A stretch of 64,000 nt of DNA from contig CAMZNS010000010.1 in the NCBI GenBank assembly GCA_947313855.1, positions 1-64,000 of the forward strand, written 5' to 3'. Below, in pieces: positions 51,328 to 60,757 of the stretch. The position numbers and the translations under genes were made by a program. Within the stretch, counting starts at the first letter, position 1. Each line of letters begins with the position of its first letter. Under the pieces are notes generated by a model that was not told the DNA's origin, made no database searches, and saw only the letters and a list, made by a program, of their open reading frames with translations. The stretch is from an uncultured Deferribacteraceae bacterium. Its GTDB lineage: Bacteria; Chrysiogenota; Deferribacteres; CAMZNJ01.

Positions 51328-52590
51328 ATGGGTGCAAATACAAATATTCTACAAAAAATACAGGTCGGGTTCTCAACCTTAGGGATTTGGTTAGGGCTAC
51401 GAATGATCGGTTTTACGATCCTAATTGCTGTGTCCGGAGCAGTGTTTGTTTCGGGGATCAAAATTGGTGCCGAAGAGAACTCTAATTCGTACAATGTTCA
51501 GGGGAACTACTTCTACAACATAAAACTACTCTCACCACCATACTTCAAGTCTGGGGGGAGTATTACCTTTTTCAGTCAGTTTTATCTGTCCAAAAATTTC
51601 CGTGAAGACAATAGTTTTGTGTACATGTTGAGCAATGGTGATGATAGGCGGATAATTGCCATTAACAAAACGGCTGATGGTGTAAAGTATTCCGATATTA
51701 AGGTCGGTTATAATTTTTCTGATTACATTCGGTTGGATATCCCTGAATCGTTTGAGAAGAGCAGTTACGATATTAGTGTTGGGTTTGCCTATGCGGATCA
51801 GCCTTTGGAGTCTATTCTCGAGCGTGAGAATGTGGATAATCTGTTCATTAAGGTGTTAACCATTTACAGGGTTACCGATTCTGATGCTGTGAGGATAGCT
51901 TTTGCGGCCATAGTATTGGTTGTTTCTCTTGCTGGTTTGTCCATAGCTTTGGCAGAGATATTGTTGCCGTCCACCAAGGTCAACACAGTGTTATCTCTGA
52001 CAGCCATGACTTTTGCCATGGGTGTGACTTTCATGACCATGGTGGTAACATTTAGTTTTGCTTCGTCCATGTGGGTTTTTGGTCGTGTTATCATACCTGA
52101 GTATATTTTCATATTCACGTTGCCATTTTTCATTATTGTCCTTTGGTTCTCCCTGTTTTACCTAATACTGGGACGAATAGATACGGCATTGTATTTAATT
52201 ATTATGTTTGTTGCTCTTTTGGCGACCACTCACATTTATATTGCTAATTACGAGGGTAATACTTCGGGCAATATGCTTGACATTATTTTGGGTATTGATG
52301 ATCTTTTTATGTATTTGATAACGGATAAGTATGTTGGGAGTCTCATCGCCCTGATGTTCTTTGCCTTGGTCATACTGATTGCAAATACTTATCGCAAGGT
52401 TTTGTTTTCAAGCACATTTGTGCTACGTTTTTATCTGTTTCTTGGGATGTTGATTATCAATATTGCGTTGTTCTCCATAATAGACTACGTTATGGTGTCG
52501 TATACTGGGATTAACATTCTCAACATGATGAATTCTTTCGAATTTTTCGGTTTGTTCATATCGTACTTCACTTCGTACATTAACTTGTAA
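51328..52590 (+). CDS. Unknown membrane protein: one TM, periplasmic domain, about seven TMs
   Basis: 420 residues from ATG 51328, with GGGAG at 51317-51321; the frame extends to 51178 through the GTGCAC repeats without an RBS. A first helix (IGFTILIAVSGAVFVSGIKIG) is followed by a periplasmic, Tyr/Ser-rich strand-like domain (about 48-195) and about seven helices. I do not recognise the family. The layout recalls 7TM receptors with an N-terminal sensing domain (7TMR-DISM type), but no signalling output domain follows. Codons are T/G-rich. Confidence 0.6.
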   Translation: MGANTNILQKIQVGFSTLGIWLGLRMIGFTILIAVSGAVFVSGIKIGAEENSNSYNVQGNYFYNIKLLSPPYFKSGGSITFFSQFYLSKNFREDNSFVYMLSNGDDRRIIAINKTADGVKYSDIKVGYNFSDYIRLDIPESFEKSSYDISVGFAYADQPLESILERENVDNLFIKVLTIYRVTDSDAVRIAFAAIVLVVSLAGLSIALAEILLPSTKVNTVLSLTAMTFAMGVTFMTMVVTFSFASSMWVFGRVIIPEYIFIFTLPFFIIVLWFSLFYLILGRIDTALYLIIMFVALLATTHIYIANYEGNTSGNMLDIILGIDDLFMYLITDKYVGSLIALMFFALVILIANTYRKVLFSSTFVLRFYLFLGMLIINIALFSIIDYVMVSYTGINILNMMNSFEFFGLFISYFTSYINL

Positions 52591-52601
52591 CCTGCCTAGC
52601 G

Positions 52602-53186
52602 TTAGGGTAGCTGTAGCGAATCCAAAATTCCACTTTGCAGGGGTAGCATTACGTTGCTGTCGCAATCTTGTATATGGTCGAAGCCTAGCAGGTGCAGTGT
52701 GCCATGAATGAGAAGGAACGCAACCTCCTTGGTAACGCTATGACCGAGGGTAATACTCTGTCTGAGTGCTACAGGTGTGCATATGATGATGTCGCCTAGG
52801 GGGATGGTGGTGTTGCTGGTGTTGACGGTGTTGCTGGTGTTGCTGGTGTTGCTGGCGTTGACGGTGGACTGAATAAGTTGGTGAATGGTGGTAACCTCCT
52901 GTGCGTCAAACAGGGGGAACGTTAGAACGTCGGTGGGTTTGTTTACCTGCCGATGGGTATTGTTGATGTCTTGCATCTGGACTTCGTCCACCATGGTGAG
53001 GTGGATGGTGAACGTTGCTGTTGCGTTGTTGTCAGCCATGCCCATTTTCTCTACAACGGTTGCGTTGTTGACAGTACTGGTTGCCGCTCGGAGTAGTGTG
53101 GCGTTGATGTTCGCATCGCTGATATTTGCATCGCTGTTAGCGTGTGGGTTTACGATTAGTGTTACTTTGTGCATGTTCGTTTTCAT
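52602..53186 (-). CDS. ybeY: Endoribonuclease YbeY with low-complexity insert
   Basis: 194 residues from ATG 53186, with GGAGG 12 nt upstream; an ATG at 53174 is possible. HGTLHLLGFDH is the zinc site of YbeY, an RNase for 16S rRNA 3' maturation and ribosome control. DVLTFPLFD and LGDIIICTP are conserved. An insert of Asn/Ser/Thr/Val repeats (about 120-138) lies between these two blocks. The 5' end overlaps phoH by 50 bp, a common ybeY-phoH linkage. Confidence 0.92.
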   Translation of the reverse strand: MKTNMHKVTLIVNPHANSDANISDANINATLLRAATSTVNNATVVEKMGMADNNATATFTIHLTMVDEVQMQDINNTHRQVNKPTDVLTFPLFDAQEVTTIHQLIQSTVNASNTSNTSNTVNTSNTTIPLGDIIICTPVALRQSITLGHSVTKEVAFLLIHGTLHLLGFDHIQDCDSNVMLPLQSGILDSLQLP

Positions 53187-54108
53187 GTTTGTCGTATGCC
53201 TCCACAATGTCTTGTATTAGGCGGTGTCTGACTACATCTTCGTTGGTGAATTGTGTGAAGTGTACCCCTTCAATTTTGTTTAGTATTTCGGTGGCATTTC
53301 GTAGTCCATTTGTTTGGTGTTTTGGTAGATCGGCTTGTGTTAGGTCGCCAGTGATGACCATTTTGGATCCTTGTCCGAGTCTTGTGAGGAACATTTTCAT
53401 CTGTGCGACGGTGGTGTTTTGTGCTTCGTCGAGTACGATAAAGCTGTTGTTCAGCGTACGTCCACGCATGAATGCTAGTGGTGCGATTTCGATTGTTTGT
53501 GTTTCGAGTAGTTTGTTGAGCTGGTTTGTGTTGAGCAGTGTGTGTAGTGCGTCGTACATGGGTTGCAGGTATGGTGTAATTTTCTCTTCGATGTCACCCG
53601 GTAGGAAGCCGAGTGCTTCTCCTGCTTCCACGGCGGGTCGGGTGAGGATTAGTCGTTCCACGTCTTTGTTGAGTAGGTGGTGTAGTCCGGCGGCGATTGC
53701 GAGGAATGTTTTCCCTGTTCCGGCTGTACCGATGGCAAAGTTGAGGTCGTGTGTTTTCATTGCGTGGAAGTATTTGGATTGGTTTGCATTTTTGAGTCGT
53801 AAATCTTTGGCACGTCCTCCGATGTGCACAATATTCCCTACGGTTTGTGCAATATTTCCGGGTTGTTGTCGTAGAGCGAGGTTTAGTGCGTTTGCGACGT
53901 CTTCTTGTACGAGTTCACGTTTGGCGGCGATGATGGCCATGGATTCGAGTATCTCTTTTGCGATTGCACTGTTGTTTCCGGTGATACGAAACAGTCCGCC
54001 AATATTGTTGATGTTGACACCGAGGTGTGTTTTGAATAGTTTGAGGTTGGAGTTGTTGACACCCACTAGTGCTGGGACAACGCTTTCGTTTACTTGAATT
54101 TCTGTCAT
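53137..54108 (-). CDS. phoH: PhoH-like ATPase
   Basis: 323 residues. An N-terminal KH-like domain (about 1-95) precedes the ATPase: AIGTAGTGKTFLA Walker A, ILTRPAVEAGEALGFLPGD, NSFIVLDEAQNTT Walker B and MVITGDLTQADLP. The family works with YbeY in RNA metabolism. It overlaps ybeY at its 3' end and cca by 4 bp at its 5' end, so the three are translationally linked. Confidence 0.95.
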   Translation of the reverse strand: MTEIQVNESVVPALVGVNNSNLKLFKTHLGVNINNIGGLFRITGNNSAIAKEILESMAIIAAKRELVQEDVANALNLALRQQPGNIAQTVGNIVHIGGRAKDLRLKNANQSKYFHAMKTHDLNFAIGTAGTGKTFLAIAAGLHHLLNKDVERLILTRPAVEAGEALGFLPGDIEEKITPYLQPMYDALHTLLNTNQLNKLLETQTIEIAPLAFMRGRTLNNSFIVLDEAQNTTVAQMKMFLTRLGQGSKMVITGDLTQADLPKHQTNGLRNATEILNKIEGVHFTQFTNEDVVRHRLIQDIVEAYDKHENEHAQSNTNRKPTR

Positions 54109-55208
54109 ATTGTTTCCCCTTGGGCGAGTTTTTCGAGGTATCGTTTGATGTGTTTTTGAGTTGCGTGTGGTTTCCCTTGTAGTGCGAGTGCTACGATGTT
54201 GTGTTGTTGAGTTGTTTGTGCGTGTTGCGTTAGTGTGTGCACCCTTAGTGCGTACCGTTTGTTGGCTGTATTTGTTGTGTTGTCGAATTGCTCATCACCA
54301 TGGCGTATCTCTGAGGCGAGGTTTGTTTGTGCGGTTTGGGTGTTGAACATTATGCTGAAGATATCTATTCCTAGGGTGTGTGCGAGGGTGATTATCTGTG
54401 GCAATGAGTTTTCGTCCATGAGTTTTGCCATTTCGTAGGGGGTACGGTTGGCATTGAGGTTTGCTAGTGTGATTTTGGCGTTGTGGATTAGTGTTACTGT
54501 GTGGTGTGTGGGTGTGAGGTTGTAGCGTGCGGCGAACCTGAGGCAACGGAGTATGCGTGATGGGTCGTCTGTGAAGCTTTGGTCGTGGAGTACGGCTATG
54601 GTCTTGTTGCGGATGGCGTCCAAGCCGTTAAACGGGTCGAGGAGGTGTTCGGCGAGGTGTTCGGTTATGTGTTCGGCGAGGTGTTCGGCGGTTATCTGCG
54701 TGCCCGTTGCGATGAGTGTGTCTAGTGTTTGCGTTGGGATGTTGAGTGCCATGGCGTTGATATTGAAGTCGCGTCGTGGCAGGTCGTGTTCGATGGTGGG
54801 CATGATGGTGATTTGTGGTTGTCCCCCTGATGTGAGGAAGGTTTCTGTTCGTGGCGTGGTGATATCGATTTTGCGGGTGTTGTTGCCGTCGTTGTAGGAT
54901 ATGCTAGCTGTGCGGTATTTCTTGTATTGGCGAACGGTGGCATTGGGCATAATTTTGCCGTACTCTTCACTTAAAACGCATGCGTCCATTTCGGTAATAA
55001 TATCCACGTCGTGGCTGTTGTTGCCCATGATGATATCTCGCACTGTTCCGCCAACAAGCCATACGCCACGATTGTCACGATTGTCACGATTGTCACGATT
55101 GTCACGATTGTCACGATTGGTGGAGCTTGTTTTTTGGACGATATTTTGTAGTAGGCGTATTGTTTTTAGGGTGGCAGTGCTGAAGTTTGGGTTATTGTGT
55201 GGGTTCAT
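54105..55208 (-). CDS. cca: CCA-adding / poly(A) polymerase family nucleotidyltransferase
   Basis: 367 residues. VWLVGGTVRDIIMG is the nucleotidyltransferase signature, DVDIIT carries the two metal Asp, PRRDFNINAMAL and DPSRILRCLRFAARY follow, then the C-terminal helical domain. It should add or repair CCA ends, and both tRNA genes in this window lack encoded CCA. A fivefold Asn-Arg-Asp (9-bp) repeat sits directly before the GG motif, and a Glu-His-Leu-Ala repeat interrupts the neck domain. CCA adding versus poly(A) polymerase cannot be settled by eye. Confidence 0.88.
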   Translation of the reverse strand: MNPHNNPNFSTATLKTIRLLQNIVQKTSSTNRDNRDNRDNRDNRDNRGVWLVGGTVRDIIMGNNSHDVDIITEMDACVLSEEYGKIMPNATVRQYKKYRTASISYNDGNNTRKIDITTPRTETFLTSGGQPQITIMPTIEHDLPRRDFNINAMALNIPTQTLDTLIATGTQITAEHLAEHITEHLAEHLLDPFNGLDAIRNKTIAVLHDQSFTDDPSRILRCLRFAARYNLTPTHHTVTLIHNAKITLANLNANRTPYEMAKLMDENSLPQIITLAHTLGIDIFSIMFNTQTAQTNLASEIRHGDEQFDNTTNTANKRYALRVHTLTQHAQTTQQHNIVALALQGKPHATQKHIKRYLEKLAQGETI

Positions 55209-55314
55209 GTTGCGTGGGGGCTCCTGCGTATGTGGCTTTGTGTTTGTCGATGCTACATTGTAGCGAGTTTCAACTATTTACTCAACAGGCAACATTAGGT
55301 GTTGGGCGGTATGG

Positions 55315-56406
55315 TTATTGGTGTTTTCGGTATCGAGGGTGGAACTGCTCTAGTGTGTTGCGTTTGCGATCGTCAGTAATGTGGGTGTATATTTGTGTTG
55401 TGGATAGGGAGGTGTGCCCCAAAAATATTTGGATAGTGCGTAGGTCGGCACCGCCAAAGAGCATATTGGTGGCGAATGAGTGTCGCAGGGTGTGTGGCGA
55501 TGGTTTTTTGGTGAGCCCAGCTAGGCGTGCGTATTTGCGAACAATGTACCAGCATCCTTGACGAGTCATCTGTTTCCCACTCCTGTCAACAAAAATAAAA
55601 CCTTCATCGCGGATATTTTTGTTTTTTGGGGAGGACATGAAAACATGGCGACGCTCTAGTAAGGTTGGGTAGTCGTTTAAAAGTGAAAGGTACAAGGGGG
55701 CGTATCGTGTTTTGCCGCCTTTACCCACAACAACTGCCACACCGCGTTCTAAATCGATACTAGTAACCTTGAGGTTAATGACTTCGCTAACACGCATGCC
55801 AGAGGAGTATAAGGTCTGGATGATAACACTGTCCCGCTGACCTAAGTAGTTGTTGGTTTTGATTACGCCCAGGAGGGTGTCAACTTCGGTTTGGGTGAGG
55901 AAGGAGGGGAGCTTGTTGACGCTTCGCGGTTTGATGGTGCTTAATAAGGGGTTTACGGGGAGGTGTTGCTCTTGAACCAAGTAGTCGAAAAAACAGGAAA
56001 GACCGCTCAACTTACGCTGAATGGTTCTGTTGCCCATGGCATTGGTACGCATGTAAACAAGGAGTTGGGTGACGCCAGATCTGTCTAAGGAGCTCGCGAG
56101 GTTGTTTAAGTTGATGAGCATGTTGTTGACGTTGAATATGTCCGCACCATCAGCACCATCAGCACCATCAGCACCATCCGTCGCCACAGGGGGGGATGCA
56201 GGCTTGTAGTACACAGTGCTAGAGTTGCCACCGTGACCATCAAGGTCGTAACTTGAAAGGAATTTCAGGAGCGTAATAACGTCATTGCTGTAGGAGATTA
56301 AGGTGTTCGCCGAGTAGCCCAACTCAAACTTGAGGTAGTCCTGAAGAAAAGACTCAAGGAGCTTAGACACAGACAACGCCTCAATATTAGTTCTATGCCT
56401 GTGCAT
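55315..56406 (-). CDS. Tyrosine recombinase XerC/XerD
   Basis: 363 residues from ATG 56406; the frame stays open to 56451. The N-terminal SAM-like domain is LLESFLQDYLKFELGYSANT. Catalytic residues: Arg in SGMRVSEV, Lys in GKGGKTRY, His and Arg in HTLRHSFAT, His in LGHTSL, and Tyr in TTQIYTH. It resolves chromosome dimers at dif with a partner, not seen here. A fourfold Gly-Ala-Asp insert (9-bp repeat) lies in the N-terminal domain. It overlaps the upstream DUF805 gene by 14 bp. XerC and XerD cannot be distinguished safely; the single-Xer XerH type is also possible. Confidence 0.9.
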   Translation of the reverse strand: MHRHRTNIEALSVSKLLESFLQDYLKFELGYSANTLISYSNDVITLLKFLSSYDLDGHGGNSSTVYYKPASPPVATDGADGADGADGADIFNVNNMLINLNNLASSLDRSGVTQLLVYMRTNAMGNRTIQRKLSGLSCFFDYLVQEQHLPVNPLLSTIKPRSVNKLPSFLTQTEVDTLLGVIKTNNYLGQRDSVIIQTLYSSGMRVSEVINLKVTSIDLERGVAVVVGKGGKTRYAPLYLSLLNDYPTLLERRHVFMSSPKNKNIRDEGFIFVDRSGKQMTRQGCWYIVRKYARLAGLTKKPSPHTLRHSFATNMLFGGADLRTIQIFLGHTSLSTTQIYTHITDDRKRNTLEQFHPRYRKHQ

Positions 56407-57370
56407 GCTGCTGCTGTTGATGATTACGACGCAAACGACGCCTTGAAACACTCTTCACTTTCTCAGGCTTGGCAACAACAACAGGGGCGACCAGCTCGCG
56501 GGATCGACGACCGTAATGATTGATACAACGCTCAGATGGAGCAAATATTATGTAAATGAAGCTTGCCAAAAATATTGCCGAAACAAGACTAGCAGCAACG
56601 GTAAGGAAGAAGCTGGTAATGCCAGCAGTATGGAGAACATCCAATGTCACCAAAGACAGAGTAACGACAACCAACTTAAACGTAGTGCCACGACGTAAAC
56701 CGATATCGTTGACGCGGTTTTTGAGCAGGCACACAAAGCTGTAGGTGTAGACGAGGAGCAGAACGCAAGCGTAAGCGATGGCAACAATACTCATGGTACT
56801 AAGGTTGCTGAGATTAATACTAATATCAAGGGGAACAACACCAAGGTAAACCAGACCAACCAAAGGGAGACTCAGTATGGCAACCATCAGGAGGAGGAGT
56901 ACATTGTATTGAACAAACATAAAGCGATGAACACGAGACCTAAACGTAAACACTGAATGGAAAAAGCTTTTTAAGGGGGCATTTATGCGAAACGGAGGGG
57001 TGCCGTAACGGTTGATATATTTTTGTCCAGGGATAAGGGATATGAGTATGGTGATTGCTATGCCGACGCCAGCAAAGTTTAAAATCACCTTGAGAATGGC
57101 CATTTTGGAGGGTATGCCAATATCTTTAAGACGCTTGGTTGTAAGGATGAAGTCGCTAACGGCACCGATGGAGACTAGTAGTATGAGCATAAGGGTTCCC
57201 AAGGCGGGATAGAGGTGTGACGACGATAAGTAGAATACGCCGGAAGCAAGGAGCAACATGAGGTATGCAGTAATGTAGAGACGACCGTTGATGCGTCCTG
57301 ATGATGCAAAAAATAGTCGAAAAAGGTTATCGCGACGAATTAGTGTTTTGGTTTGGTGATTGATAGACAT
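56393..57370 (-). CDS. Membrane protein with two tandem DUF805 domains
   Basis: 325 residues, GGGAGA 7 nt upstream. The first unit has LFFASSGRINGRLYITAYL, then TTKRLKDIGIPSK and PGQKYINRYGTPP. The second repeats the plan: VFTFRSRVHRFMFVQYN, LKNRVNDIGLRRG and APSERCINHYGRR. DUF805 proteins normally have one such unit of about 120 residues and four helices; this one has eight helices. The tail is basic and Gln-rich. Function unknown. Confidence 0.8.
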   Translation of the reverse strand: MSINHQTKTLIRRDNLFRLFFASSGRINGRLYITAYLMLLLASGVFYLSSSHLYPALGTLMLILLVSIGAVSDFILTTKRLKDIGIPSKMAILKVILNFAGVGIAITILISLIPGQKYINRYGTPPFRINAPLKSFFHSVFTFRSRVHRFMFVQYNVLLLLMVAILSLPLVGLVYLGVVPLDISINLSNLSTMSIVAIAYACVLLLVYTYSFVCLLKNRVNDIGLRRGTTFKLVVVTLSLVTLDVLHTAGITSFFLTVAASLVSAIFLASFIYIIFAPSERCINHYGRRSRELVAPVVVAKPEKVKSVSRRRLRRNHQQQQHAQA

Positions 57371-57381
57371 AGGTATTCTCC

Positions 57382-58683
57382 CTATTCTGAATCTGAATAA
57401 GAATCGTTGTTTTCATGCTGTGTGTCGCTCTTCTTAAACTCAACTCGTCCGATACGTGTGCCAGTCATGGTTTTGACCGTAACGGAGTAACCTTGGTAGT
57501 ACATTTTTTGACCAGCAGTGGGGATGTCGCCGGCGATGTCAAATACCAAGCCCCCAACAGTATCGTAGCTTTTGTCGTTCTCCACCATGTGAACCCCTAG
57601 CACTTCAAAGAAGTCTTCCAAGTTCATCCTTGAGTCTACAATATAAGTATCACTGCCAATTTTAATATAGTCAATATCTTTTTCGTCGTATTCGTCGTAA
57701 ATTTCGCCAACAATCTCTTCGAGGATATCCTCCATGGTAACAATCCCCGACAGTCCGCCGTATTCATCGACTACAAGGGCGATGTGGCGACTTTTCGATC
57801 GCATATCAGCAAGGAGGCTGCTAATTGTTTTGGTTTCGGGTACGTGTAGTGCAACGTGTAGTGTGCTTTTGTCTTTAAGGGAGGACTCAATATTTTGCAG
57901 TATGCTTTCAGTATTGGATTTTACCAAATCCTTAACGTAAAAGATGCCAGAAATCTCGTCGATATTGCCACTGTGGACGGGGTAACGTGAAAACTGATGT
58001 TCTTCGATTGTATCTAAGTTGGACTCTGGTGGGGCGGAAGAGTTCAGAAAAACAATTTCGGTGCGGGGAACCATAATCTCTTTGACCATGGCGGTCTGCA
58101 TGTCAAAAATACTAGACAGCATGGCGTGTGTTTCCTCTTCAATTGCCCCTTCGCCGAGGGAGGCATCAACAATAAACTCAAGCTCATCGGAGGTAATGGT
58201 AGGGTTGCTGCCACCGTTGCTTTTCTCACCCCAAGAGCTTAGCCAAGAGGAGATGAAGCTTAGAAGCAGGCTGAGGGGGTAGACCAAGGTATTGATAATG
58301 TAGATGGGGTAGATGAACGCAAGGGTGACAACCATGGGGTTGCGTTTGGCAAATGTTTTGGGGATTATCTCGCCAAACATGAGGATGAGGAGGGTCATCA
58401 CACCTGTGGCGGCGGCAATGGCATTGTGTTCAAACAGCGTGAGTGCCATGCCTGTGGCAAGGGCAGAGGAGAAGATGTTAACAAGGTTGTTGCCGATTAA
58501 AATGGTGGCAAGGGTCATTTCAGGGCGATTGAGCCACATGCGTAGCGGTTTAGCGAAAAACGGGTGATCGTCAATGGCCTTGCGGGTGCGGAGCTCATTG
58601 AGGGAGGTGAGTGCGGTTTCGCTACTGGAAAAGAAGCCGGATAGTACTAGGGATATGGATATCAAAACTATTTCTAGGTACAA
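57382..58683 (-). CDS. CNNM/CorC-type transporter with CBS pair
   Basis: 433 residues from TTG 58683, supported by AAGGAGAG about 6 nt upstream. The DUF21/CNNM domain (about 1-190) has [16 protein letters not shown] and [14 protein letters not shown]. Two CBS domains follow ([31 protein letters not shown]) and a C-terminal CorC_HlyC domain ([14 protein letters not shown]). Such proteins export magnesium or cobalt, or are named hemolysin-like. The TTG start and the long leader upstream suggest limited translation. Confidence 0.9.
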   Translation of the reverse strand: MYLEIVLISISLVLSGFFSSSETALTSLNELRTRKAIDDHPFFAKPLRMWLNRPEMTLATILIGNNLVNIFSSALATGMALTLFEHNAIAAATGVMTLLILMFGEIIPKTFAKRNPMVVTLAFIYPIYIINTLVYPLSLLLSFISSWLSSWGEKSNGGSNPTITSDELEFIVDASLGEGAIEEETHAMLSSIFDMQTAMVKEIMVPRTEIVFLNSSAPPESNLDTIEEHQFSRYPVHSGNIDEISGIFYVKDLVKSNTESILQNIESSLKDKSTLHVALHVPETKTISSLLADMRSKSRHIALVVDEYGGLSGIVTMEDILEEIVGEIYDEYDEKDIDYIKIGSDTYIVDSRMNLEDFFEVLGVHMVENDKSYDTVGGLVFDIAGDIPTAGQKMYYQGYSVTVKTMTGTRIGRVEFKKSDTQHENNDSYSDSE

Positions 58684-58727
58684 AATATACTCTCCTTGAG
58701 GGTCGGGGGGGTACTCGCAGTAGTATT

Positions 58728-58926
58728 GTTGGTACTGGTGTTAGCATGGGCATTAGCATGGTCGTTAGCAGGGCTGCACAAAATGCACGGGGGCACTGTC
58801 ATTGCTATTGCTGTTGGGCAAAGGGAAGCTGTGACGAGGGGGGTGGGTGTCTGTGATGCACACGGTTCTGGAGGTTGGGAGTCTTGCGGGGCACACGGTT
58901 CTGGAGGTTGGGAGTCTTGCGGGGCA
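58728..58926 (-). repeat. Repeats in the CNNM leader
   Basis: Two parts: TTAGCATGGGCA, TTAGCATGGTCG and TTAGCAGGG from about 58741 to 58769, and a 33-bp unit starting CACGGTTCTGGAGGTTGG twice (58861-58893, 58894-58926). The gap 58684-59107 holds no gene. Confidence 0.85.
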
Positions 58927-59032
58927 AGTAGGTCGTCCCCTGTTATTGTCTGGGGGGTGGTTGTATTGCGTTGAGTGTTGGTGGCTGTACTAATACTATC
59001 TCTCCTTGATGTTGGAAACTGCTATCCCTTTG

Positions 59033-59061
59033 ATTATATATTGTCTTGCTGTAAATGTCTA
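59033..59061 (-). promoter_or_regulatory. Promoter for the CNNM-to-ybeY run
   Basis: On the minus strand TAGACA (59061-59056) and a perfect TATAAT (59038-59033) are spaced 17 bp. Transcription would start near 59026, leaving about 340 nt of leader containing the repeats before the TTG start. Confidence 0.6.
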
Positions 59062-59107
59062 CAAAAACAGGTGTATAAAAAATAATTACGGGCAAAAAGC
59101 TCGAAGA

Positions 59108-60346
59108 CTACTGTGGAACAGCCTTAAGACGTAGGGTGATATCGGTGATGATGGCGTCCTTGCTGGTGAAGTATTGGAGTAGTTCGGGGATGGTGTTCTG
59201 GATGCGTGCAAGGTTTTGCGACCAAGACTGTATGGCAAGGTTTACCTTTTGTGGATTACTGAGATCCATGGCTTCGTTGTAAATGAGGTTAGCTGATGAT
59301 CGGCTGAAGTATAGTTTGTAGAGGAGGGTCTGCACATCTTGGGCGTTTGTTGCAAGGAATTTTGCTGTTTCGGTGCCATAGGTTTGTGCGAGGTTTGTTT
59401 CGGTGATATTGCCGTTCATGTATTCGATGAGGGCGCTAGCGGGTATGGAGTTCGTGTTCATTGTGGTCATGGTTTCGGTGGAGATTTTCTGCAGTAGGGT
59501 GGAGGAGTCGTAGGTGTTGATACGCAGTTGTCCAGCAATATTGACGAGTTCGTTGTAGGATATTTCGCCACGCATAAACCTGTAGGCGAGGGCTTCGTTG
59601 TCGCGATACAAACGCTCCTCAGGGGTATCGCCTGATTTTATGGAGGTTGCGATAGGTTTGTTGTTGAAGACTAGTCTGTTGTCGTAAACCTGAAGGTTGG
59701 CTTTGACACGTAGATCGGTGAAATCGAAAAGGATGTCGGGTATGCCGTCGTGATTGTAGTCTAGAACATTTTGCGGGGAGTCTATGTTAGTGAGGGATAC
59801 GGAGATATTTTCAGCGTACTGACCCCAGTTAAGAATAACATAGTCAACGATAACAAGGGTGTTGCCTGAGGGTTTAACTAGGAGCAGGTAGTTGTTGTAG
59901 GAGTTGTTGTCGGAGTTGTTGTCCCTGCCATAAACCACAACGCCGTTGTCCACTAGCCCCATGAATCCAATATTTAAGTTAATCTCATTCTCCGTGTAAA
60001 AGTTTGGACGAAGGGTTCCGCTACGTGGTGGCACTATCCCCCATAGGGAGTAGGAGCGGTTCTGGTATCGGAAGATGTCGGAGCTGTTGGACTTTGCACC
60101 ATAGCTTGAAGCACCAACAATGGATATGGCACCCCCATCGGAGCTGTTGCGTGGGGGAGTTGGTGGCGAGGTTGATGTGCCCCTTGAATTCAATGAGTAG
60201 CGATCTATATTGTAAGTATCACCATCAGACTGAGCAACAATAGTAGCAGTAGCAGTAGCAGTAACGATGGCGATGGCGATGAAGGGTAACGCCAAAAACA
60301 TGGTGACGAGGAGCAATAAGTATGGGGTATGGGTAGGTGGTGGCAT
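59108..60346 (-). CDS. Unknown exported protein with a DxNxDGxxD motif
   Basis: 412 residues from ATG 60346, with GGAGA 11 nt upstream; the frame extends to 60424. The signal peptide contains a 6-bp repeat-encoded Ala/Thr stretch. DYNHDGIPDILFDF near the centre is a calcium-binding loop of the VCBS/FG-GAP or dockerin type. The first half is Ser/Asn-rich with strand-like segments; the last 150 residues are mainly helical. I do not recognise the family. Confidence 0.6.
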   Translation of the reverse strand: MPPPTHTPYLLLLVTMFLALPFIAIAIVTATATATIVAQSDGDTYNIDRYSLNSRGTSTSPPTPPRNSSDGGAISIVGASSYGAKSNSSDIFRYQNRSYSLWGIVPPRSGTLRPNFYTENEINLNIGFMGLVDNGVVVYGRDNNSDNNSYNNYLLLVKPSGNTLVIVDYVILNWGQYAENISVSLTNIDSPQNVLDYNHDGIPDILFDFTDLRVKANLQVYDNRLVFNNKPIATSIKSGDTPEERLYRDNEALAYRFMRGEISYNELVNIAGQLRINTYDSSTLLQKISTETMTTMNTNSIPASALIEYMNGNITETNLAQTYGTETAKFLATNAQDVQTLLYKLYFSRSSANLIYNEAMDLSNPQKVNLAIQSWSQNLARIQNTIPELLQYFTSKDAIITDITLRLKAVPQ

Positions 60347-60757
60347 GCGAGTAAAGTCTCCATTTATGCAAGTATGCAAGTATGCACGGCAAGGGGGCGG
60401 AAATAGGGGATTAACGTGACGCAATTAGCCTGTACATGGTTATACAACTACTCAACCAAAGGTCAGGGAACGCCAAAGTAGTTATTCAGTTATTTTTACG
60501 CTCAAAAAATGAGCAGCTTACGCCCGATGATCTTAAAACTAAAACCGATGGTATCACAGTACCCTTGAAGTTGAAATGCAAGCAAGCATAAGGCGTTTGA
60601 GGCTCCCATGTTATTTTGAAATGAACACAATGATAGCAGTTTATTTTGGATTTCATAGGTCATAATAATAAGAAAAAGAGGATTTTGCAATAAAAAAATG
60701 TTTACAATTTGTTTAAAATATATTAAATAGTTGTAATAGAGTTGCAACGGAGTAATT
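60347..60757. other. AT-rich intergenic region before the XRE regulator
   Basis: No gene is supported. It has TTTACA at 60701-60706 with only weak -10 candidates. The stretch probably contains the regulator's promoter and possible autoregulatory sites. Confidence 0.5.

Noticed and set aside
53144-54097. 317-residue ORF antisense to phoH
   Set aside because: Exact shadow of a highly conserved ATPase; Ser/Cys/Arg-rich and without motifs.
55315-56406. Mobile element integrase
   Set aside because: The sequence is Xer-like and sits in a housekeeping gene run, with no att sites or mobile genes nearby.
56393-56451. Longer N-terminus for the Xer recombinase
   Set aside because: Overlaps the upstream gene more deeply and adds residues not seen in Xer proteins.
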